DNA of 64,000 nucleotides, taken from assembly GCF_000949385.2 (NCBI RefSeq), contig NZ_JYKO02000001.1, forward strand, positions 5,160,453 through 5,224,452. Reading direction: 5' to 3'. Position 1 is the first letter of the stretch; every line of letters begins with the position of its first letter. The notes below the pieces were generated by a model. The model was not told the DNA's origin, made no database searches, and saw only the letters and a list, made by a program, of their open reading frames with translations. Source of the DNA: Pseudomonas sp. LFM046 (GTDB lineage Bacteria > Pseudomonadota > Gammaproteobacteria > Pseudomonadales > Pseudomonadaceae). Made by a program: the position numbers and the translations under genes. Shown in pieces: positions 21,823 to 34,219 of the stretch.

Positions 21823-22266
21823 ATGGCCACCCTGCTCGTTCTGCATGGCCCCAACCTCAACCTGCTGGGCACCCGTGAGCCCGACAAATACGGCGCCACC
21901 ACCCTGGCCGAGATCAACCAGGACCTGGAGCGCCGCGCCCGTGCAGCCGGCCACCACCTGATGTACTTGCAGAGCAATGCCGAGTACGAACTGATCGACC
22001 GGATTCACGCAGCGCGTGGTGAAGGAGTGGACTTCATCATCATCAATCCTGCTGCTTTCACGCATACAAGTGTCGCCCTACGTGACGCATTGCTCGCAGT
22101 GAGCATCCCATTCATCGAAGTGCACCTGTCCAACGTGCACAAACGAGAACCTTTCCGCCATCACTCCTACTTCTCCGACGTTGCCGTGGGAGTGATCTGC
22201 GGTCTGGGTGCCACCGGCTACCGCCTGGCCCTGGACGCGGCGCTTGAACACCTTGAACGCCCCTGA
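21823..22266 (+). CDS. aroQ: Type II 3-dehydroquinate dehydratase
   Basis: The 147-residue protein is a dodecameric type II enzyme of the shikimate pathway, turning 3-dehydroquinate into 3-dehydroshikimate. Landmarks are [16 protein letters not shown] with catalytic Tyr23, [15 protein letters not shown], and [14 protein letters not shown] with catalytic His101. ATG 21823 gives the standard family length. It lies 26 nt before accB in the aroQ-accB-accC order usual for Pseudomonas and many gammaproteobacteria. Confidence 0.97.
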   Translation: MATLLVLHGPNLNLLGTREPDKYGATTLAEINQDLERRARAAGHHLMYLQSNAEYELIDRIHAARGEGVDFIIINPAAFTHTSVALRDALLAVSIPFIEVHLSNVHKREPFRHHSYFSDVAVGVICGLGATGYRLALDAALEHLERP

Positions 22267-22292
22267 CCTCACCCCTTGGGAGTTGATGATTA

Positions 22293-22754
22293 ATGGATAT
22301 CCGTAAAGTCAAAAAACTGATCGAACTGCTGGAAGAATCCGGTATCGACGAACTGGAGATCCGCGAGGGCGAAGAGTCCGTGCGCATCAGCCGTCACAGC
22401 AACAAGGCCATGGCCGCCCAGCCGATCTACGCCGCCGCGCCCGCGCCGATGGCTGCCCCGGTTGCCGCTGCTGCTCCGGTTGCCGCCGAAGCCGCCGCTC
22501 CGGCTGCTCCGAAGCTGAACGGCAATGTCGTGCGCTCGCCGATGGTCGGCACCTTCTACCGCTCGCCGTCCCCGACCACCGCAGCCTTCGTCGAAGTCGG
22601 CCAGAGCGTGAAGAAAGGCGACATTCTCTGCATCGTCGAAGCCATGAAGATGATGAACCACATCGAGGCCGAGGCCAGCGGCGTGATCGAATCCATCCTG
22701 GTGGAAAACGGTCAGCCGGTTGAGTACGACCAGCCGCTGTTCACCATCGTTTGA
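22293..22754 (+). CDS. accB: Biotin carboxyl carrier protein of acetyl-CoA carboxylase
   Basis: The 153-residue protein has the N-terminal helix region, an Ala/Pro-rich flexible linker (about residues 40-75) and the biotinyl domain with the biotinylated lysine in [12 protein letters not shown]. It carries carboxybiotin between AccC and the AccAD transferase for malonyl-CoA synthesis. It is followed after 17 nt by accC. A GGGAG ribosome binding site lies upstream. Confidence 0.97.
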   Translation: MDIRKVKKLIELLEESGIDELEIREGEESVRISRHSNKAMAAQPIYAAAPAPMAAPVAAAAPVAAEAAAPAAPKLNGNVVRSPMVGTFYRSPSPTTAAFVEVGQSVKKGDILCIVEAMKMMNHIEAEASGVIESILVENGQPVEYDQPLFTIV

Positions 22755-22771
22755 ACCGCGGAGAGCCTGCG

Positions 22772-24121
22772 ATGTTGGAAAAAGTCCTGATCGCCAACCG
22801 TGGCGAGATCGCCCTGCGCATCCTGCGCGCGTGCAAGGAGCTGGGCATCAAGACGGTGGCGGTGCATTCCACGGCCGACCGTGAACTGATGCACCTGTCC
22901 CTGGCCGACGAGACCGTCTGCATCGGCCCGGCTTCGGCCGCCCAGTCCTACCTGAGCATCCCGGCGATCATCAGCGCCGCCGAATTGACCGGCGCTACCG
23001 CGATCCACCCGGGTTACGGCTTCCTCGCCGAGAACGCCGATTTCGCCGAACAGGTCGAGAAGTCCGGCTTCGCCTTCATCGGCCCGAAAGCCGACACCAT
23101 CCGCCTGATGGGCGACAAGGTATCGGCCAAGGACGCCATGAAGCGCTCCGGCGTACCGACGGTTCCGGGCTCTGACGGCCCGCTGCCGGAGGACGAGGAA
23201 ACCGCACTGGCCATCGCCCGCGAAGTGGGCTATCCGGTGATCATCAAGGCCGCCGGTGGTGGCGGTGGTCGCGGGATGCGCGTGGTCTTCGAGGAAGAAG
23301 AGCTGATCAAGTCGGCCAAGCTGACTCGTACCGAAGCGGGCGCGGCCTTCGGCAACTCCATGGTTTACCTGGAGAAGTTCCTCACCAACCCGCGCCACGT
23401 CGAAGTCCAGGTGCTCTCCGACGGCCAGGGCAACGCCATCCACCTGGGTGACCGCGACTGCTCCCTGCAGCGCCGCCACCAGAAGGTGCTGGAAGAAGCC
23501 CCAGCCCCGGGCATCGACGAAAAAGCCCGCGCTGAAGTGCTGGACCGCTGCGTCCAGGCTTGCATCGAGATCGGCTACCGCGGCGCCGGCACCTTCGAGT
23601 TCCTCTACGAGAACGGCCGCTTCTACTTCATCGAGATGAACACTCGCGTGCAGGTGGAGCACCCGGTCACCGAAATGGTCACCGGTATCGATATCGTCAA
23701 GGAAATGCTCAGCATCGCCGCCGGCAACAAGCTGTCGATCAAGCAGGAAGACGTGGTCATCCGTGGCCATGCGCTGGAATGCCGGATCAACGCGGAAGAC
23801 CCGGACAACTTCATGCCCTGCCCGGGCAAGGTGTCCTACTTCCACGCCCCGGGTGGCAACGGCGTTCGCGTCGATTCCCACCTGTACAGCGGCTACGCAG
23901 TTCCGCCGAACTACGACTCGCTGATCGGCAAGCTGATCACCTACGGCAAGGACCGCGACGAAGCCATGGCGCGCATGCGCAATGCGCTGGACGAGATCGT
24001 GGTCGACGGGATCAAGACCAACATCCCGCTGCACCGCGACCTCACTCGCGACAAGGGTTTCTGCAAGGGTGGCATCAACATCCACTACCTGGAAAAGAAA
24101 CTCGGCATGGACAAGCACTGA
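22772..24121 (+). CDS. accC: Biotin carboxylase subunit of acetyl-CoA carboxylase
   Basis: The 449-residue protein is an ATP-grasp enzyme that carboxylates the biotin on AccB using bicarbonate and ATP. Landmarks are [20 protein letters not shown], the glycine-rich lid [13 protein letters not shown], the catalytic [14 protein letters not shown] loop and [12 protein letters not shown]. Length equals the E. coli enzyme. ATG 22772 has a GGAGAG box. The operon ends with a strong terminator 20-55 nt downstream. Confidence 0.98.
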   Translation: MLEKVLIANRGEIALRILRACKELGIKTVAVHSTADRELMHLSLADETVCIGPASAAQSYLSIPAIISAAELTGATAIHPGYGFLAENADFAEQVEKSGFAFIGPKADTIRLMGDKVSAKDAMKRSGVPTVPGSDGPLPEDEETALAIAREVGYPVIIKAAGGGGGRGMRVVFEEEELIKSAKLTRTEAGAAFGNSMVYLEKFLTNPRHVEVQVLSDGQGNAIHLGDRDCSLQRRHQKVLEEAPAPGIDEKARAEVLDRCVQACIEIGYRGAGTFEFLYENGRFYFIEMNTRVQVEHPVTEMVTGIDIVKEMLSIAAGNKLSIKQEDVVIRGHALECRINAEDPDNFMPCPGKVSYFHAPGGNGVRVDSHLYSGYAVPPNYDSLIGKLITYGKDRDEAMARMRNALDEIVVDGIKTNIPLHRDLTRDKGFCKGGINIHYLEKKLGMDKH

Positions 24122-24140
24122 TATCGGTGCCTGATCCACG

Positions 24141-24176
24141 ACACAGGGGCTGCCATAGGGCGGCCCTTGTGTTTTT
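24141..24176 (+). terminator. Rho-independent terminator after accC
   Basis: The stem pairs ACAGGGGCTGCC with GGCGGCCCTTGT (10 of 12 exact, the rest G-U), loop ATAG, followed by five T residues at 24172-24176. Confidence 0.85.
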
Positions 24177-24244
24177 CCGGCCTGTGCTCAAGTAAGCTTG
24201 CGCGCCTGCCGCACGTGCACGCTGAATTCTCAAGAGGTCCCGCC

Positions 24245-25123
24245 ATGCCCTGGTTACAAGTTCGTCTCGCCATCACCCCGGAACAGGCGGAAACCTATGA
24301 AGACGCCCTGCTGGAAGTGGGCGCCGTCTCCGTAACCTTCATGGACGCCGAAGACCAGCCCATCTTCGAGCCGGACCTCGGCACCACCCCGCTGTGGTCC
24401 CACACCCACCTGCTTGCCCTGTTCGAGGCTGATACCGACGAAGCCAACCTGGTGGCGCACCTGGAACTGCTCACCGGCGGCACGCTGCCTGAGCACCAGA
24501 TCGAGCGCATCGAGGACCAGGACTGGGAACGCAGTTGGATGGACAACTTCCAGCCCATGCGCTTCGGCCGTCGTCTGTGGATCGTGCCAAGCTGGCACGA
24601 AGCCCCCGAGAAGGACGCGGTGAACCTGCTTCTGGACCCGGGCCTGGCCTTTGGCACCGGCACCCACCCGACCACCGCACTCTGCCTGGAGTGGCTGGAC
24701 GGCCAGGATCTGGGCGGCTGCGAAGTGCTGGACTTCGGCTGCGGCTCGGGCATCCTCGCCATCGCCGCCCTGCTGCTGGGCGCGCGCCAGGCGGTGGGTA
24801 CCGACATCGACCCCCAGGCCCTGGAAGCCTCTCGCGACAACGCCAGCCGCAACGGCATCGACCCGGTCCGTTTCCCGGTCTACCTGCCCGCCGACCTGCC
24901 GGCCAAACCCGCCGAAGTGGTGGTGGCCAATATCCTCGCCGGTCCGCTGGTGTCCCTGGCCCCGCAGATCACCAGCCTGGTGGCGAGCGGTGGGCGCCTG
25001 GCCCTGTCCGGCATCCTCGCCGAGCAGGCCGAGGAAGTGCGCGCCGCCTATGCGGGCGCCTTCGACCTCGACCCCACGGCTGAAAAAGACGGCTGGGTAC
25101 GGATCAGTGGCGTGCGCCGCTGA
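24245..25123 (+). CDS. prmA: Ribosomal protein L11 methyltransferase
   Basis: The 292-residue protein has the PrmA N-terminal substrate domain ([16 protein letters not shown]...), the linker [16 protein letters not shown], and a Rossmann SAM domain with [29 protein letters not shown] and [10 protein letters not shown]. It trimethylates ribosomal protein L11. ATG 24245 follows an AGAGGT box and matches the family N-terminus. It stands after the accC terminator, so it is transcribed separately. Confidence 0.97.
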   Translation: MPWLQVRLAITPEQAETYEDALLEVGAVSVTFMDAEDQPIFEPDLGTTPLWSHTHLLALFEADTDEANLVAHLELLTGGTLPEHQIERIEDQDWERSWMDNFQPMRFGRRLWIVPSWHEAPEKDAVNLLLDPGLAFGTGTHPTTALCLEWLDGQDLGGCEVLDFGCGSGILAIAALLLGARQAVGTDIDPQALEASRDNASRNGIDPVRFPVYLPADLPAKPAEVVVANILAGPLVSLAPQITSLVASGGRLALSGILAEQAEEVRAAYAGAFDLDPTAEKDGWVRISGVRR

Positions 25124-25181
25124 AGCGCGGGAAACTCAGTGGATCGAGTAAAATAGCCTTTCGTTTCGACCGGATCGCCGC

Positions 25182-26555
25182 ATGACCGACAGCTTCGTCA
25201 CCCAGTGCCCACATTGCCAGACCAGTTTCCGCGTCAGCCGTGCCCAACTGGCGGTGGCCCATGGCGCCGTTCGCTGCGGGGCCTGTCTGCATGTCTTCAA
25301 TGCGGCGCAACAGCTGCTGGCAGCCAAGGGCCAGTCCCTTGCCACCCCGGCCGAGAAACCCAGGCCTGCTGCCCCCGCACCGGCCGCGACATCCAAACCG
25401 GCACCCCAGGCACCGGCCACCCCAGTGCCCAGCGTCGCCACCGTGCTCAAGCAGCCGGCGGCAGCGCAGACACCGCCTCAGGACAAAGCGCCCACCAGCG
25501 ACACCCTGTGGATCCACGACGACCTGGACCTCGACAGCCTCGACCTGGACGAGGAACTGGCCAAGCTGGAACAGGAAGAACAGCGTCTCTCCCGCGATCT
25601 GCTCGGTCCGAATGCCCCGCTGCGCAATGAACCGGCGCGCAACGAGCCGCAACCCGAGCCCCGGCATGACGAAGGCTGGGCCGAAGCCCTGCTGGAAGCC
25701 GAGGAGCACAAGCCCAGCCCCGAACCGGAACCGGAACCGGAGCCCGACTTCGACCTGCGCGCCGAGCCGGTGGTCGAACCGGTCAGCCGCACGCCTGTCG
25801 AGCCAGCCAAGGCCGCTCCGGCACCGCGCACCGAGCCCAGCCTGTCCATGGACCTGGTGGAAGACGAGCCCGGTCCGGACTTCAGCATCGGTCCGGCCCG
25901 TGACGACGCGGCCGACGAATTGAGCGACGAACTCGACGACGATCTGGACGAGCCGGAAGCCGTCGAGCCGCCGCGCCACCAGCACCAGCGCAACGAGCCC
26001 GCCCTGCGCGAGGAAGGCCTGCTCAACCTCAACGAAGAGCCGCTGCAACTGGACTGGCAGGAATCCAGGCGCCCCTGGGGCCGCTGGATCGGCTGGGCCC
26101 TGCTGAACCTGATCGGCGCCCTGGCCCTGGCCGGCCAGTACGTCTGGTACCACTTCGACGAACTGGCCCGGCAAGACCAGTACCGCCCCTGGTTCGAGCA
26201 GATCTGCCCGGAAATCGGCTGCAAGATGCCGTCAAAGGTGGATATCGACCTGATCAAGAGCAGCAACCTGGTGGTCCGCAGCCACCCCGAATTCTCCGGC
26301 GCCCTGGTGGTGGACGCGATCCTCTACAACCGCGCCGCCTTCGCCCAGCCCTTCCCGCTGCTGGAACTGCGTTTCGCCGACATTAATGGCCAACTGCTGG
26401 CCAGTCGTCGCTTCAAACCCGGCGAATACCTGTCCGGCGAGCTGGCCGGACAGGCGGAAATGCCTCCGCAGACCCCCATCCACATCAGCCTGAACATCCT
26501 CGACCCGGGCACCAAGGCCGTGAACTACAGCCTCAGCTTCCACTCCCCCGAATAA
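25182..26555 (+). CDS. DUF3426 zinc-ribbon membrane protein
   Basis: The 457-residue protein has an N-terminal MJ0042-type zinc ribbon with Cys9, Cys12, Cys32 and Cys35, a long acidic, proline- and glutamate-rich low-complexity region (about 50-290, with an EPEPEPEPD run), one transmembrane helix (WIGWALLNLIGALALAGQYV) and a C-terminal DUF3426 domain probably in the periplasm. The function is unknown. Topology predicts zinc finger inside and DUF3426 outside. The neighbours prmA and dusB-fis are conserved in Pseudomonas. Confidence 0.9.
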   Translation: MTDSFVTQCPHCQTSFRVSRAQLAVAHGAVRCGACLHVFNAAQQLLAAKGQSLATPAEKPRPAAPAPAATSKPAPQAPATPVPSVATVLKQPAAAQTPPQDKAPTSDTLWIHDDLDLDSLDLDEELAKLEQEEQRLSRDLLGPNAPLRNEPARNEPQPEPRHDEGWAEALLEAEEHKPSPEPEPEPEPDFDLRAEPVVEPVSRTPVEPAKAAPAPRTEPSLSMDLVEDEPGPDFSIGPARDDAADELSDELDDDLDEPEAVEPPRHQHQRNEPALREEGLLNLNEEPLQLDWQESRRPWGRWIGWALLNLIGALALAGQYVWYHFDELARQDQYRPWFEQICPEIGCKMPSKVDIDLIKSSNLVVRSHPEFSGALVVDAILYNRAAFAQPFPLLELRFADINGQLLASRRFKPGEYLSGELAGQAEMPPQTPIHISLNILDPGTKAVNYSLSFHSPE

Positions 26556-26556
26556 G

Positions 26557-26585
26557 CTGGAAGCGCCGGATTCCGGCGCTTCCAG
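26557..26585. terminator. Perfect hairpin after the DUF3426 gene
   Basis: CTGGAAGCGCCGGA pairs perfectly with its complement around a single central base, a 14-bp dyad right after the stop codon. There is no T-run. It is terminator-like or a REP-type palindrome; a related CTGGAAGC dyad follows fis. Confidence 0.5.
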
Positions 26586-26643
26586 GCATGGGCTTACCCC
26601 CAGCGATAACCGGGTGGCTGTTCAGAATTTGTTCAAAACAGCC

Positions 26644-26672
26644 TTTATCCAGTCATCGAGAGCGGGTATCAT
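26644..26672 (+). promoter_or_regulatory. Candidate promoter of dusB-fis
   Basis: A TATCAT -10-like hexamer at 26667-26672 lies 17 bp from a weak TTTATC -35 at 26644-26649. It is about 60 nt upstream of dusB in an AT-richer stretch. Confidence 0.35.
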
Positions 26673-26732
26673 GCCCACCCTTTTTCGAACTCCCCCAAGA
26701 CTCAACTGAGCAGGTCCCAACAGGGAAGACCT

Positions 26733-27728
26733 ATGTCGTCGGTAAGCATTGGCCCTTATGCCTTGCCCAATCCGGTGATACTCGCCCCCATGGCGGGTGT
26801 GACCGACCGGCCGTTTCGTCTGCTTTGCCGCCGCCTCGGCGCCGGCATGGTGGTCTCTGAGATGGTCACCAGCGACGTGCGCCTGTGGAACAGCCGCAAG
26901 TCGCGGCTGCGCCTGCTCCACGAAGGGGACCCGGAGCCCCGCTCCGTCCAGATAGCCGGTGGTGATCCGGACATGCTGGCGGAGGCGGCCAGGGCCAATG
27001 TCGAACTCGGTGCGCAGATCATCGACATCAACATGGGCTGCCCGGCGAAAAAGGTCTGCAACAAGGCCGCTGGCTCGGCGCTGATGAAGGACGAGGCCCT
27101 GGTGGCCGAAATCCTCGACGCCGTGGTCAAGGCCGTCGACGTGCCCGTCACCCTGAAGATTCGGACCGGCTGGGATCGATCGAACAGGAACGGCGTCACA
27201 GTGGCGAAAATCGCCGAACAGGCAGGCATCCAGGCCCTGGCCGTCCACGGCCGGACCCGTGCCGACCTGTACACTGGCGAAGCCGAGTACGACACCATCG
27301 CAGCGATCAAGCAGGCGGTGTCCATTCCGGTGTTCGCCAACGGCGATATCGATTCGCCACAGAAAGCCAGACAGGTCCTCGACGCCACCGGCGCCGATGC
27401 CCTGCTGATTGGTCGAGCGGCCCAGGGGCGACCCTGGATTTTCCGCGAGATCACGCATTACCTGGAGACCGGCGAGCTGCTGCCGGCGCCAGGCTTGATC
27501 GAGGTGGAACGGATACTGCTGGAGCACCTTGCCGCACTGCACGCCTTCTATGGCGACGAGATGGGCGTTCGTATCGCCCGCAAGCATGTCGGCTGGTATC
27601 TGGCAACCCTGCCCGGCGCCAGGGAGTTTCGCGCCAAGTTCAATCGTTTGGAGTCCACGGACGCGCAGTGCGCCAACGTTCGGGAGTTCTTCGCCGAGCG
27701 TCACAACGAAGGGGAAAAGGCCGCATGA
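26733..27728 (+). CDS. dusB: tRNA-dihydrouridine synthase B
   Basis: The 331-residue FMN enzyme reduces specific uridines in tRNA D-loops. Landmarks are [17 protein letters not shown], the catalytic cysteine in NMGCPAKKV (Cys103), KIRTGWD, and the FMN phosphate loop [18 protein letters not shown]. It overlaps fis by 4 nt (ATGA), the classic dusB-fis operon. Confidence 0.97.
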   Translation: MSSVSIGPYALPNPVILAPMAGVTDRPFRLLCRRLGAGMVVSEMVTSDVRLWNSRKSRLRLLHEGDPEPRSVQIAGGDPDMLAEAARANVELGAQIIDINMGCPAKKVCNKAAGSALMKDEALVAEILDAVVKAVDVPVTLKIRTGWDRSNRNGVTVAKIAEQAGIQALAVHGRTRADLYTGEAEYDTIAAIKQAVSIPVFANGDIDSPQKARQVLDATGADALLIGRAAQGRPWIFREITHYLETGELLPAPGLIEVERILLEHLAALHAFYGDEMGVRIARKHVGWYLATLPGAREFRAKFNRLESTDAQCANVREFFAERHNEGEKAA

Positions 27729-28045
27729 CGACGATGACCGAGAATTTTTTTGATGGGGCAACACCCGTGAGCGACAACGCCAACCTGAAACAGCACCTGA
27801 CGGCACCCACCGCAGAGGGCCAGACCCTGCGTGGCAGTGTCGAGAAGGCACTGCACAACTATTTCGCCCATCTTGAGGGCGCCGCCGTCACGGACGTGTA
27901 CAACCTGGTGCTTTCCGAAGTGGAAGCGCCGCTTCTGGAATCCGTGATGAACTACGTCAAGGGTAACCAGACCAAGGCTTCCGAAATGCTCGGCCTCAAC
28001 CGCGGCACGCTGCGCAAGAAGCTCAAGCAATACGACCTGCTCTGA
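27725..28045 (+). CDS. fis: DNA-binding protein Fis
   Basis: The 106-residue protein has a variable N-terminus and a strongly conserved C-terminal helix-turn-helix ([20 protein letters not shown]). Fis is a nucleoid protein that bends DNA and activates rRNA and other growth-linked promoters. ATG 27725 overlaps the dusB stop (ATGA), so translation is coupled. Longer in-frame starts lie inside dusB and are unlikely. Confidence 0.97.
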   Translation: MTTMTENFFDGATPVSDNANLKQHLTAPTAEGQTLRGSVEKALHNYFAHLEGAAVTDVYNLVLSEVEAPLLESVMNYVKGNQTKASEMLGLNRGTLRKKLKQYDLL

Positions 28046-28055
28046 AGGGCGGGAG

Positions 28056-28114
28056 CTGGAAGCCGGAAGCCTGAAGCGGGACAAGCCCCCGACGTTCACG
28101 CTTCCGGCTTCCAG
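28056..28114. repeat. Inverted repeat after fis
   Basis: Fifteen bases CTGGAAGCCGGAAGC at 28056-28070 are repeated inverted and perfectly at 28100-28114, with a 29-nt loop. There is no T-run. The arm resembles the CTGGAAGC palindrome at 26557-26585. Confidence 0.7.
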
Positions 28115-28160
28115 TTTCAGGCCTACTCGCTAAATCCTCTCCCACTTGAATGGTTCCGAA

Positions 28161-29768
28161 ATGACCGACCAGACCACCCGCCTTCCCGTTCGCCGCGCCC
28201 TGATCAGCGTTTCCGACAAGACCGGCATCGTCGAGTTCGCCCGTGAACTGGCTGCCCTCGGCGTGGAGATCCTCTCCACCGGCGGCACCTACAAGCTGCT
28301 CAAGGACAACGCCATCGCCGCCGTGGAAGTCGCTGACTACACCGGCTTCCCGGAAATGATGGACGGCCGCGTGAAGACCCTGCACCCGAAGATCCACGGC
28401 GGCATCCTCGGCCGTCGCGACCTGGACGGCGCGGTGATGGAACAGCACGGCATCAAGCCGATCGACCTGGTGGCGGTCAACCTGTACCCCTTCGAAGCCA
28501 CCGTCGCCAAGCCTGACTGCGACCTGCCCACCGCCATCGAGAACATCGATATCGGCGGCCCGACCATGGTTCGCTCCGCCGCGAAGAACCACAAGGACGT
28601 CGCCATCGTGGTCAACGCCAGCGACTACGCCAGCGTCCTCGACGGCCTCAAGGCCGGCGGCCTGACCTACGCCCAGCGTTTCGACCTGGCCCTCAAGGCG
28701 TTCGAGCACACCTCCGCCTACGACGGCATGATCGCCAACTACCTGGGCACCATCGACCAGGCCCGCGACACCCTGTCTACCGAAGGCCGTGGCGCCTTCC
28801 CGCGCACCTTCAACAGCCAGTTCATCAAGGCCCAGGAGATGCGCTACGGCGAGAACCCGCACCAGAGCGCCGCGTTCTACGTGGAAGCGAAGAAGGGCGA
28901 AGCCAGCGTTTCCACCGCCGTGCAACTGCAGGGCAAGGAACTGTCCTTCAACAACGTGGCCGACACCGACGCCGCGCTGGAGTGCGTGAAGAGCTTCGTC
29001 AAGCCGGCCTGCGTCATCGTCAAGCACGCCAACCCCTGCGGCGTGGCCGTTGTGCCTGAGAACGAAGGCGGCATCCGCAAGGCCTACGACCTGGCCTACG
29101 CCACCGACACCGAATCCGCCTTCGGCGGCATCATCGCCTTCAACCGCGAGCTGGACGGCGAAACCGCCAAGGCCATCGTCGACCGCCAGTTCGTCGAAGT
29201 GATCATCGCCCCGAAAATTTCCGCCGACGCCCGCGCCGTGGTAGCCGCCAAGGCCAACGTTCGCCTGCTGGAGTGCGGTGAATGGCCGGCCGATCGCGCC
29301 CCGGGCTGGGACTTCAAGCGCGTCAATGGCGGTCTGCTGGTCCAGAGCCGCGACATCGGCATGATCAAGGCCGAAGACCTGAAGATCGTGACCCAGCGCG
29401 CGCCCAGCGAGCAGGAAATCCACGACCTGATCTTCGCCTGGAAAGTGGCCAAGTTCGTCAAGTCCAACGCCATTGTCTACGCCAAGAACCGTCAGACCGT
29501 CGGTGTCGGCGCCGGCCAGATGAGCCGCGTCAACTCCGCCCGCATCGCCGCCATCAAGGCCGAGCATGCCGGTCTCGAAGTGAAGGGCGCGGTGATGGCT
29601 TCCGATGCCTTCTTCCCCTTCCGCGACGGCATCGACAACGCGGCCAAGGCCGGCATCACCGCCGTGATCCAGCCGGGCGGCTCCATGCGTGACAACGAAG
29701 TCATCGCCGCCGCCGACGAAGCGGGCATTGCGATGGTGTTCACCGGCATGCGCCACTTCCGCCACTAA
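28161..29768 (+). CDS. purH: Bifunctional AICAR transformylase/IMP cyclohydrolase
   Basis: The 535-residue protein catalyses the last two steps of IMP synthesis. The N-terminal MGS-like IMP cyclohydrolase domain starts [20 protein letters not shown] and includes STGGTYKLL. The C-terminal transformylase includes [24 protein letters not shown] and the [20 protein letters not shown] region. ATG 28161 matches the usual N-terminus. It forms the conserved purH-purD pair with the next gene. Confidence 0.98.
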   Translation: MTDQTTRLPVRRALISVSDKTGIVEFARELAALGVEILSTGGTYKLLKDNAIAAVEVADYTGFPEMMDGRVKTLHPKIHGGILGRRDLDGAVMEQHGIKPIDLVAVNLYPFEATVAKPDCDLPTAIENIDIGGPTMVRSAAKNHKDVAIVVNASDYASVLDGLKAGGLTYAQRFDLALKAFEHTSAYDGMIANYLGTIDQARDTLSTEGRGAFPRTFNSQFIKAQEMRYGENPHQSAAFYVEAKKGEASVSTAVQLQGKELSFNNVADTDAALECVKSFVKPACVIVKHANPCGVAVVPENEGGIRKAYDLAYATDTESAFGGIIAFNRELDGETAKAIVDRQFVEVIIAPKISADARAVVAAKANVRLLECGEWPADRAPGWDFKRVNGGLLVQSRDIGMIKAEDLKIVTQRAPSEQEIHDLIFAWKVAKFVKSNAIVYAKNRQTVGVGAGQMSRVNSARIAAIKAEHAGLEVKGAVMASDAFFPFRDGIDNAAKAGITAVIQPGGSMRDNEVIAAADEAGIAMVFTGMRHFRH

Positions 29769-29776
29769 GCGGCACC

Positions 29777-29804
29777 AGGGCGGACGGCCTCATTCGTCCG
29801 CCCT
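29777..29804 (+). terminator. Hairpin after purH
   Basis: A perfect 10-bp stem (AGGGCGGACG, 8-nt loop, complement) begins 8 nt after the purH stop. No T-run follows, so termination strength is uncertain. Confidence 0.5.
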
Positions 29805-29830
29805 GCCCCCGTTCCGGGCGCAATACCTTT

Positions 29831-29864
29831 CGTAGGGTGGATAACGCTCTTCCTATCCACCATT
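29831..29864. repeat. Intergenic repeat, family C, short copy
   Basis: CGTAGGGTGGATAACGCT followed by TCCTATCCACCA forms a half-length version of the family C element seen in full at 41709-41781 and 44534-44608. It lies between purH and purD. Confidence 0.65.
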
Positions 29865-29898
29865 CGGGCTGCAGGCCCGCCTCCTCAAGGAGAACTCA

Positions 29899-31188
29899 AT
29901 GAACGTACTCATCATCGGCAGCGGCGGTCGCGAACACGCCCTGGCCTGGAAAGTGGCCCAGGACCCGCGCGTTGCGAAGGTCTTCGTTGCCCCGGGCAAC
30001 GCCGGCACCGCGACCGAGGCCAAGTGCGAGAACGTCGCCATCGACGTGCTGGCCCTGGAGCAACTGGCTGACTTCGCCGAGAAGAACGTCCAGCTCACCA
30101 TCGTCGGCCCGGAAGCGCCGCTGGTGAAAGGCGTGGTAGACCTGTTCCGCAGCCGCAAGCTCGCCATCTTCGGCCCCACCGCCGGCGCCGCTCAGTTGGA
30201 AGGCTCCAAGGCCTTCACCAAGGACTTTCTGGCCCGCCACAAGATCCCGACGGCCGACTACCAGAACTTCACCGAAGTGGAGCCGGCCCTGGCCTACCTG
30301 CGCGAGAAGGGTGCGCCCATCGTGATCAAGGCCGACGGCCTGGCCGCGGGCAAGGGCGTGATCGTCGCCATGACCCTGGCCGAAGCCGAGGACGCCGTGC
30401 GTGACATGCTCGCCGGCAATGCCTTCGGCGACGCCGGTTCGCGCGTGGTGATCGAGGAATTCCTCGACGGCGAGGAAGCCAGCTTCATCGTCATGGTGGA
30501 CGGCCAGAACGTGCTGCCCATGGCCACCAGCCAGGACCACAAGCGCGTCGGCGACGGCGACACCGGCCCCAACACCGGCGGCATGGGCGCCTACTCCCCG
30601 GCCCCGGTGGTCACCCCCGAGGTACACCAGCGTGTCATGGACGAAGTGATCTACCCGACCGTGCGCGGCATGGCCGAGGAAGGCAACGTCTACACCGGCT
30701 TCCTCTATGCCGGCCTGATGATCGACAAGAGCGGCGCGCCCAAGGTCATCGAGTTCAACTGCCGCTTCGGCGACCCGGAAACCCAGCCCATCATGGTGCG
30801 CCTGGAGTCGTCCCTGGTCCTGCTGGTGGAAGCCGCACTGGCCAAGGCCCTGGACAAGGTCGAAGCCACCTGGGACCCGCGCCCCACCGTAGGTGTGGTA
30901 CTGGCCGCCGGCGGCTACCCGGGCGACTACGCCAAGGGTGACGTGATCGAAGGCCTGGACGCTGCCGCCGCCCTGGACGGCAAGGTGTTCCACGCGGGCA
31001 CCGCGCTGAAGGACGGCAACATCGTCACGGCCGGCGGCCGGGTACTCTGCGCCACCGCCATCGGCGCCAGCGTGTCCGACGCCCAGCAGCAGGCGTACCG
31101 CCTGGCGGAGAAGATCCGCTGGAACGGCTGCTTCTACCGCAAGGATATTGGCTATCGAGCCATTGCCCGGGAACGCGGGGAAGGGTAA
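29899..31188 (+). CDS. purD: Phosphoribosylamine-glycine ligase
   Basis: The 429-residue ATP-grasp enzyme joins glycine to phosphoribosylamine in purine synthesis. Landmarks are MNVLIIGSGGREHALAWKVA, the lid PIVIKADGLAAGKGVIVA, the D-H-K-R block following ATSQD and FNCRFGDPETQPIM. An AAGGAG box precedes the ATG. A family C repeat and a hairpin separate it from purH. Confidence 0.98.
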   Translation: MNVLIIGSGGREHALAWKVAQDPRVAKVFVAPGNAGTATEAKCENVAIDVLALEQLADFAEKNVQLTIVGPEAPLVKGVVDLFRSRKLAIFGPTAGAAQLEGSKAFTKDFLARHKIPTADYQNFTEVEPALAYLREKGAPIVIKADGLAAGKGVIVAMTLAEAEDAVRDMLAGNAFGDAGSRVVIEEFLDGEEASFIVMVDGQNVLPMATSQDHKRVGDGDTGPNTGGMGAYSPAPVVTPEVHQRVMDEVIYPTVRGMAEEGNVYTGFLYAGLMIDKSGAPKVIEFNCRFGDPETQPIMVRLESSLVLLVEAALAKALDKVEATWDPRPTVGVVLAAGGYPGDYAKGDVIEGLDAAAALDGKVFHAGTALKDGNIVTAGGRVLCATAIGASVSDAQQQAYRLAEKIRWNGCFYRKDIGYRAIARERGEG

Positions 31189-31208
31189 GTAGTCAATAGT
31201 TAGTGCTC

Positions 31209-31236
31209 ACCAGGGCGGCCCAGTGGCCGCCTTGGT
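31209..31236 (+). terminator. Hairpin after purD
   Basis: ACCAGGGCGGCC pairs with GGCCGCCTTGGT across a CAGT loop (11 exact pairs plus one G-U), 20 nt after the purD stop and before the retS -10 element. The following sequence is only mildly T-rich. Confidence 0.6.
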
Positions 31237-31262
31237 CATATTCCGCGCAGGAGGGGCTTGGC

Positions 31263-31268
31263 TATAAT
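31263..31268 (+). promoter_or_regulatory. Consensus -10 element of retS
   Basis: A perfect TATAAT is placed 32 nt before the GTG start of retS. No good -35 is visible at 16-18 bp, which suggests either an extended or activator-assisted promoter. Confidence 0.45.
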
Positions 31269-31299
31269 CCGGCCACTCACCCACGAAGGGACCTCGACC

Positions 31300-34077
<2,778 letters not shown>

Positions 34078-34117
34078 GCGCCGGTGGACAACCTGTCATT
34101 GATTCGCGAAAGCGGAG

Positions 34118-34203
34118 CGTAGGTTGGCGCCGAGCGAAGCGAGGCCCAACGTCTAGCCGGACACGTCGTTCGTTGGGCTTCGCAGGCTCAGCACCAACCT
34201 ACG
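34118..34203. repeat. Intergenic palindromic repeat, family A copy 2
   Basis: It begins CGTAGGTTGGCGCCGAGCG and ends CAGCACCAACCTACG, with inner GCCCAACG and CGTTGGGCTTCG arms, matching the copy at 11188-11270. It fills the gap between the convergent retS and propeller genes. Confidence 0.8.
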
Positions 34204-34219
34204 GGGCCGTGCATGAGCA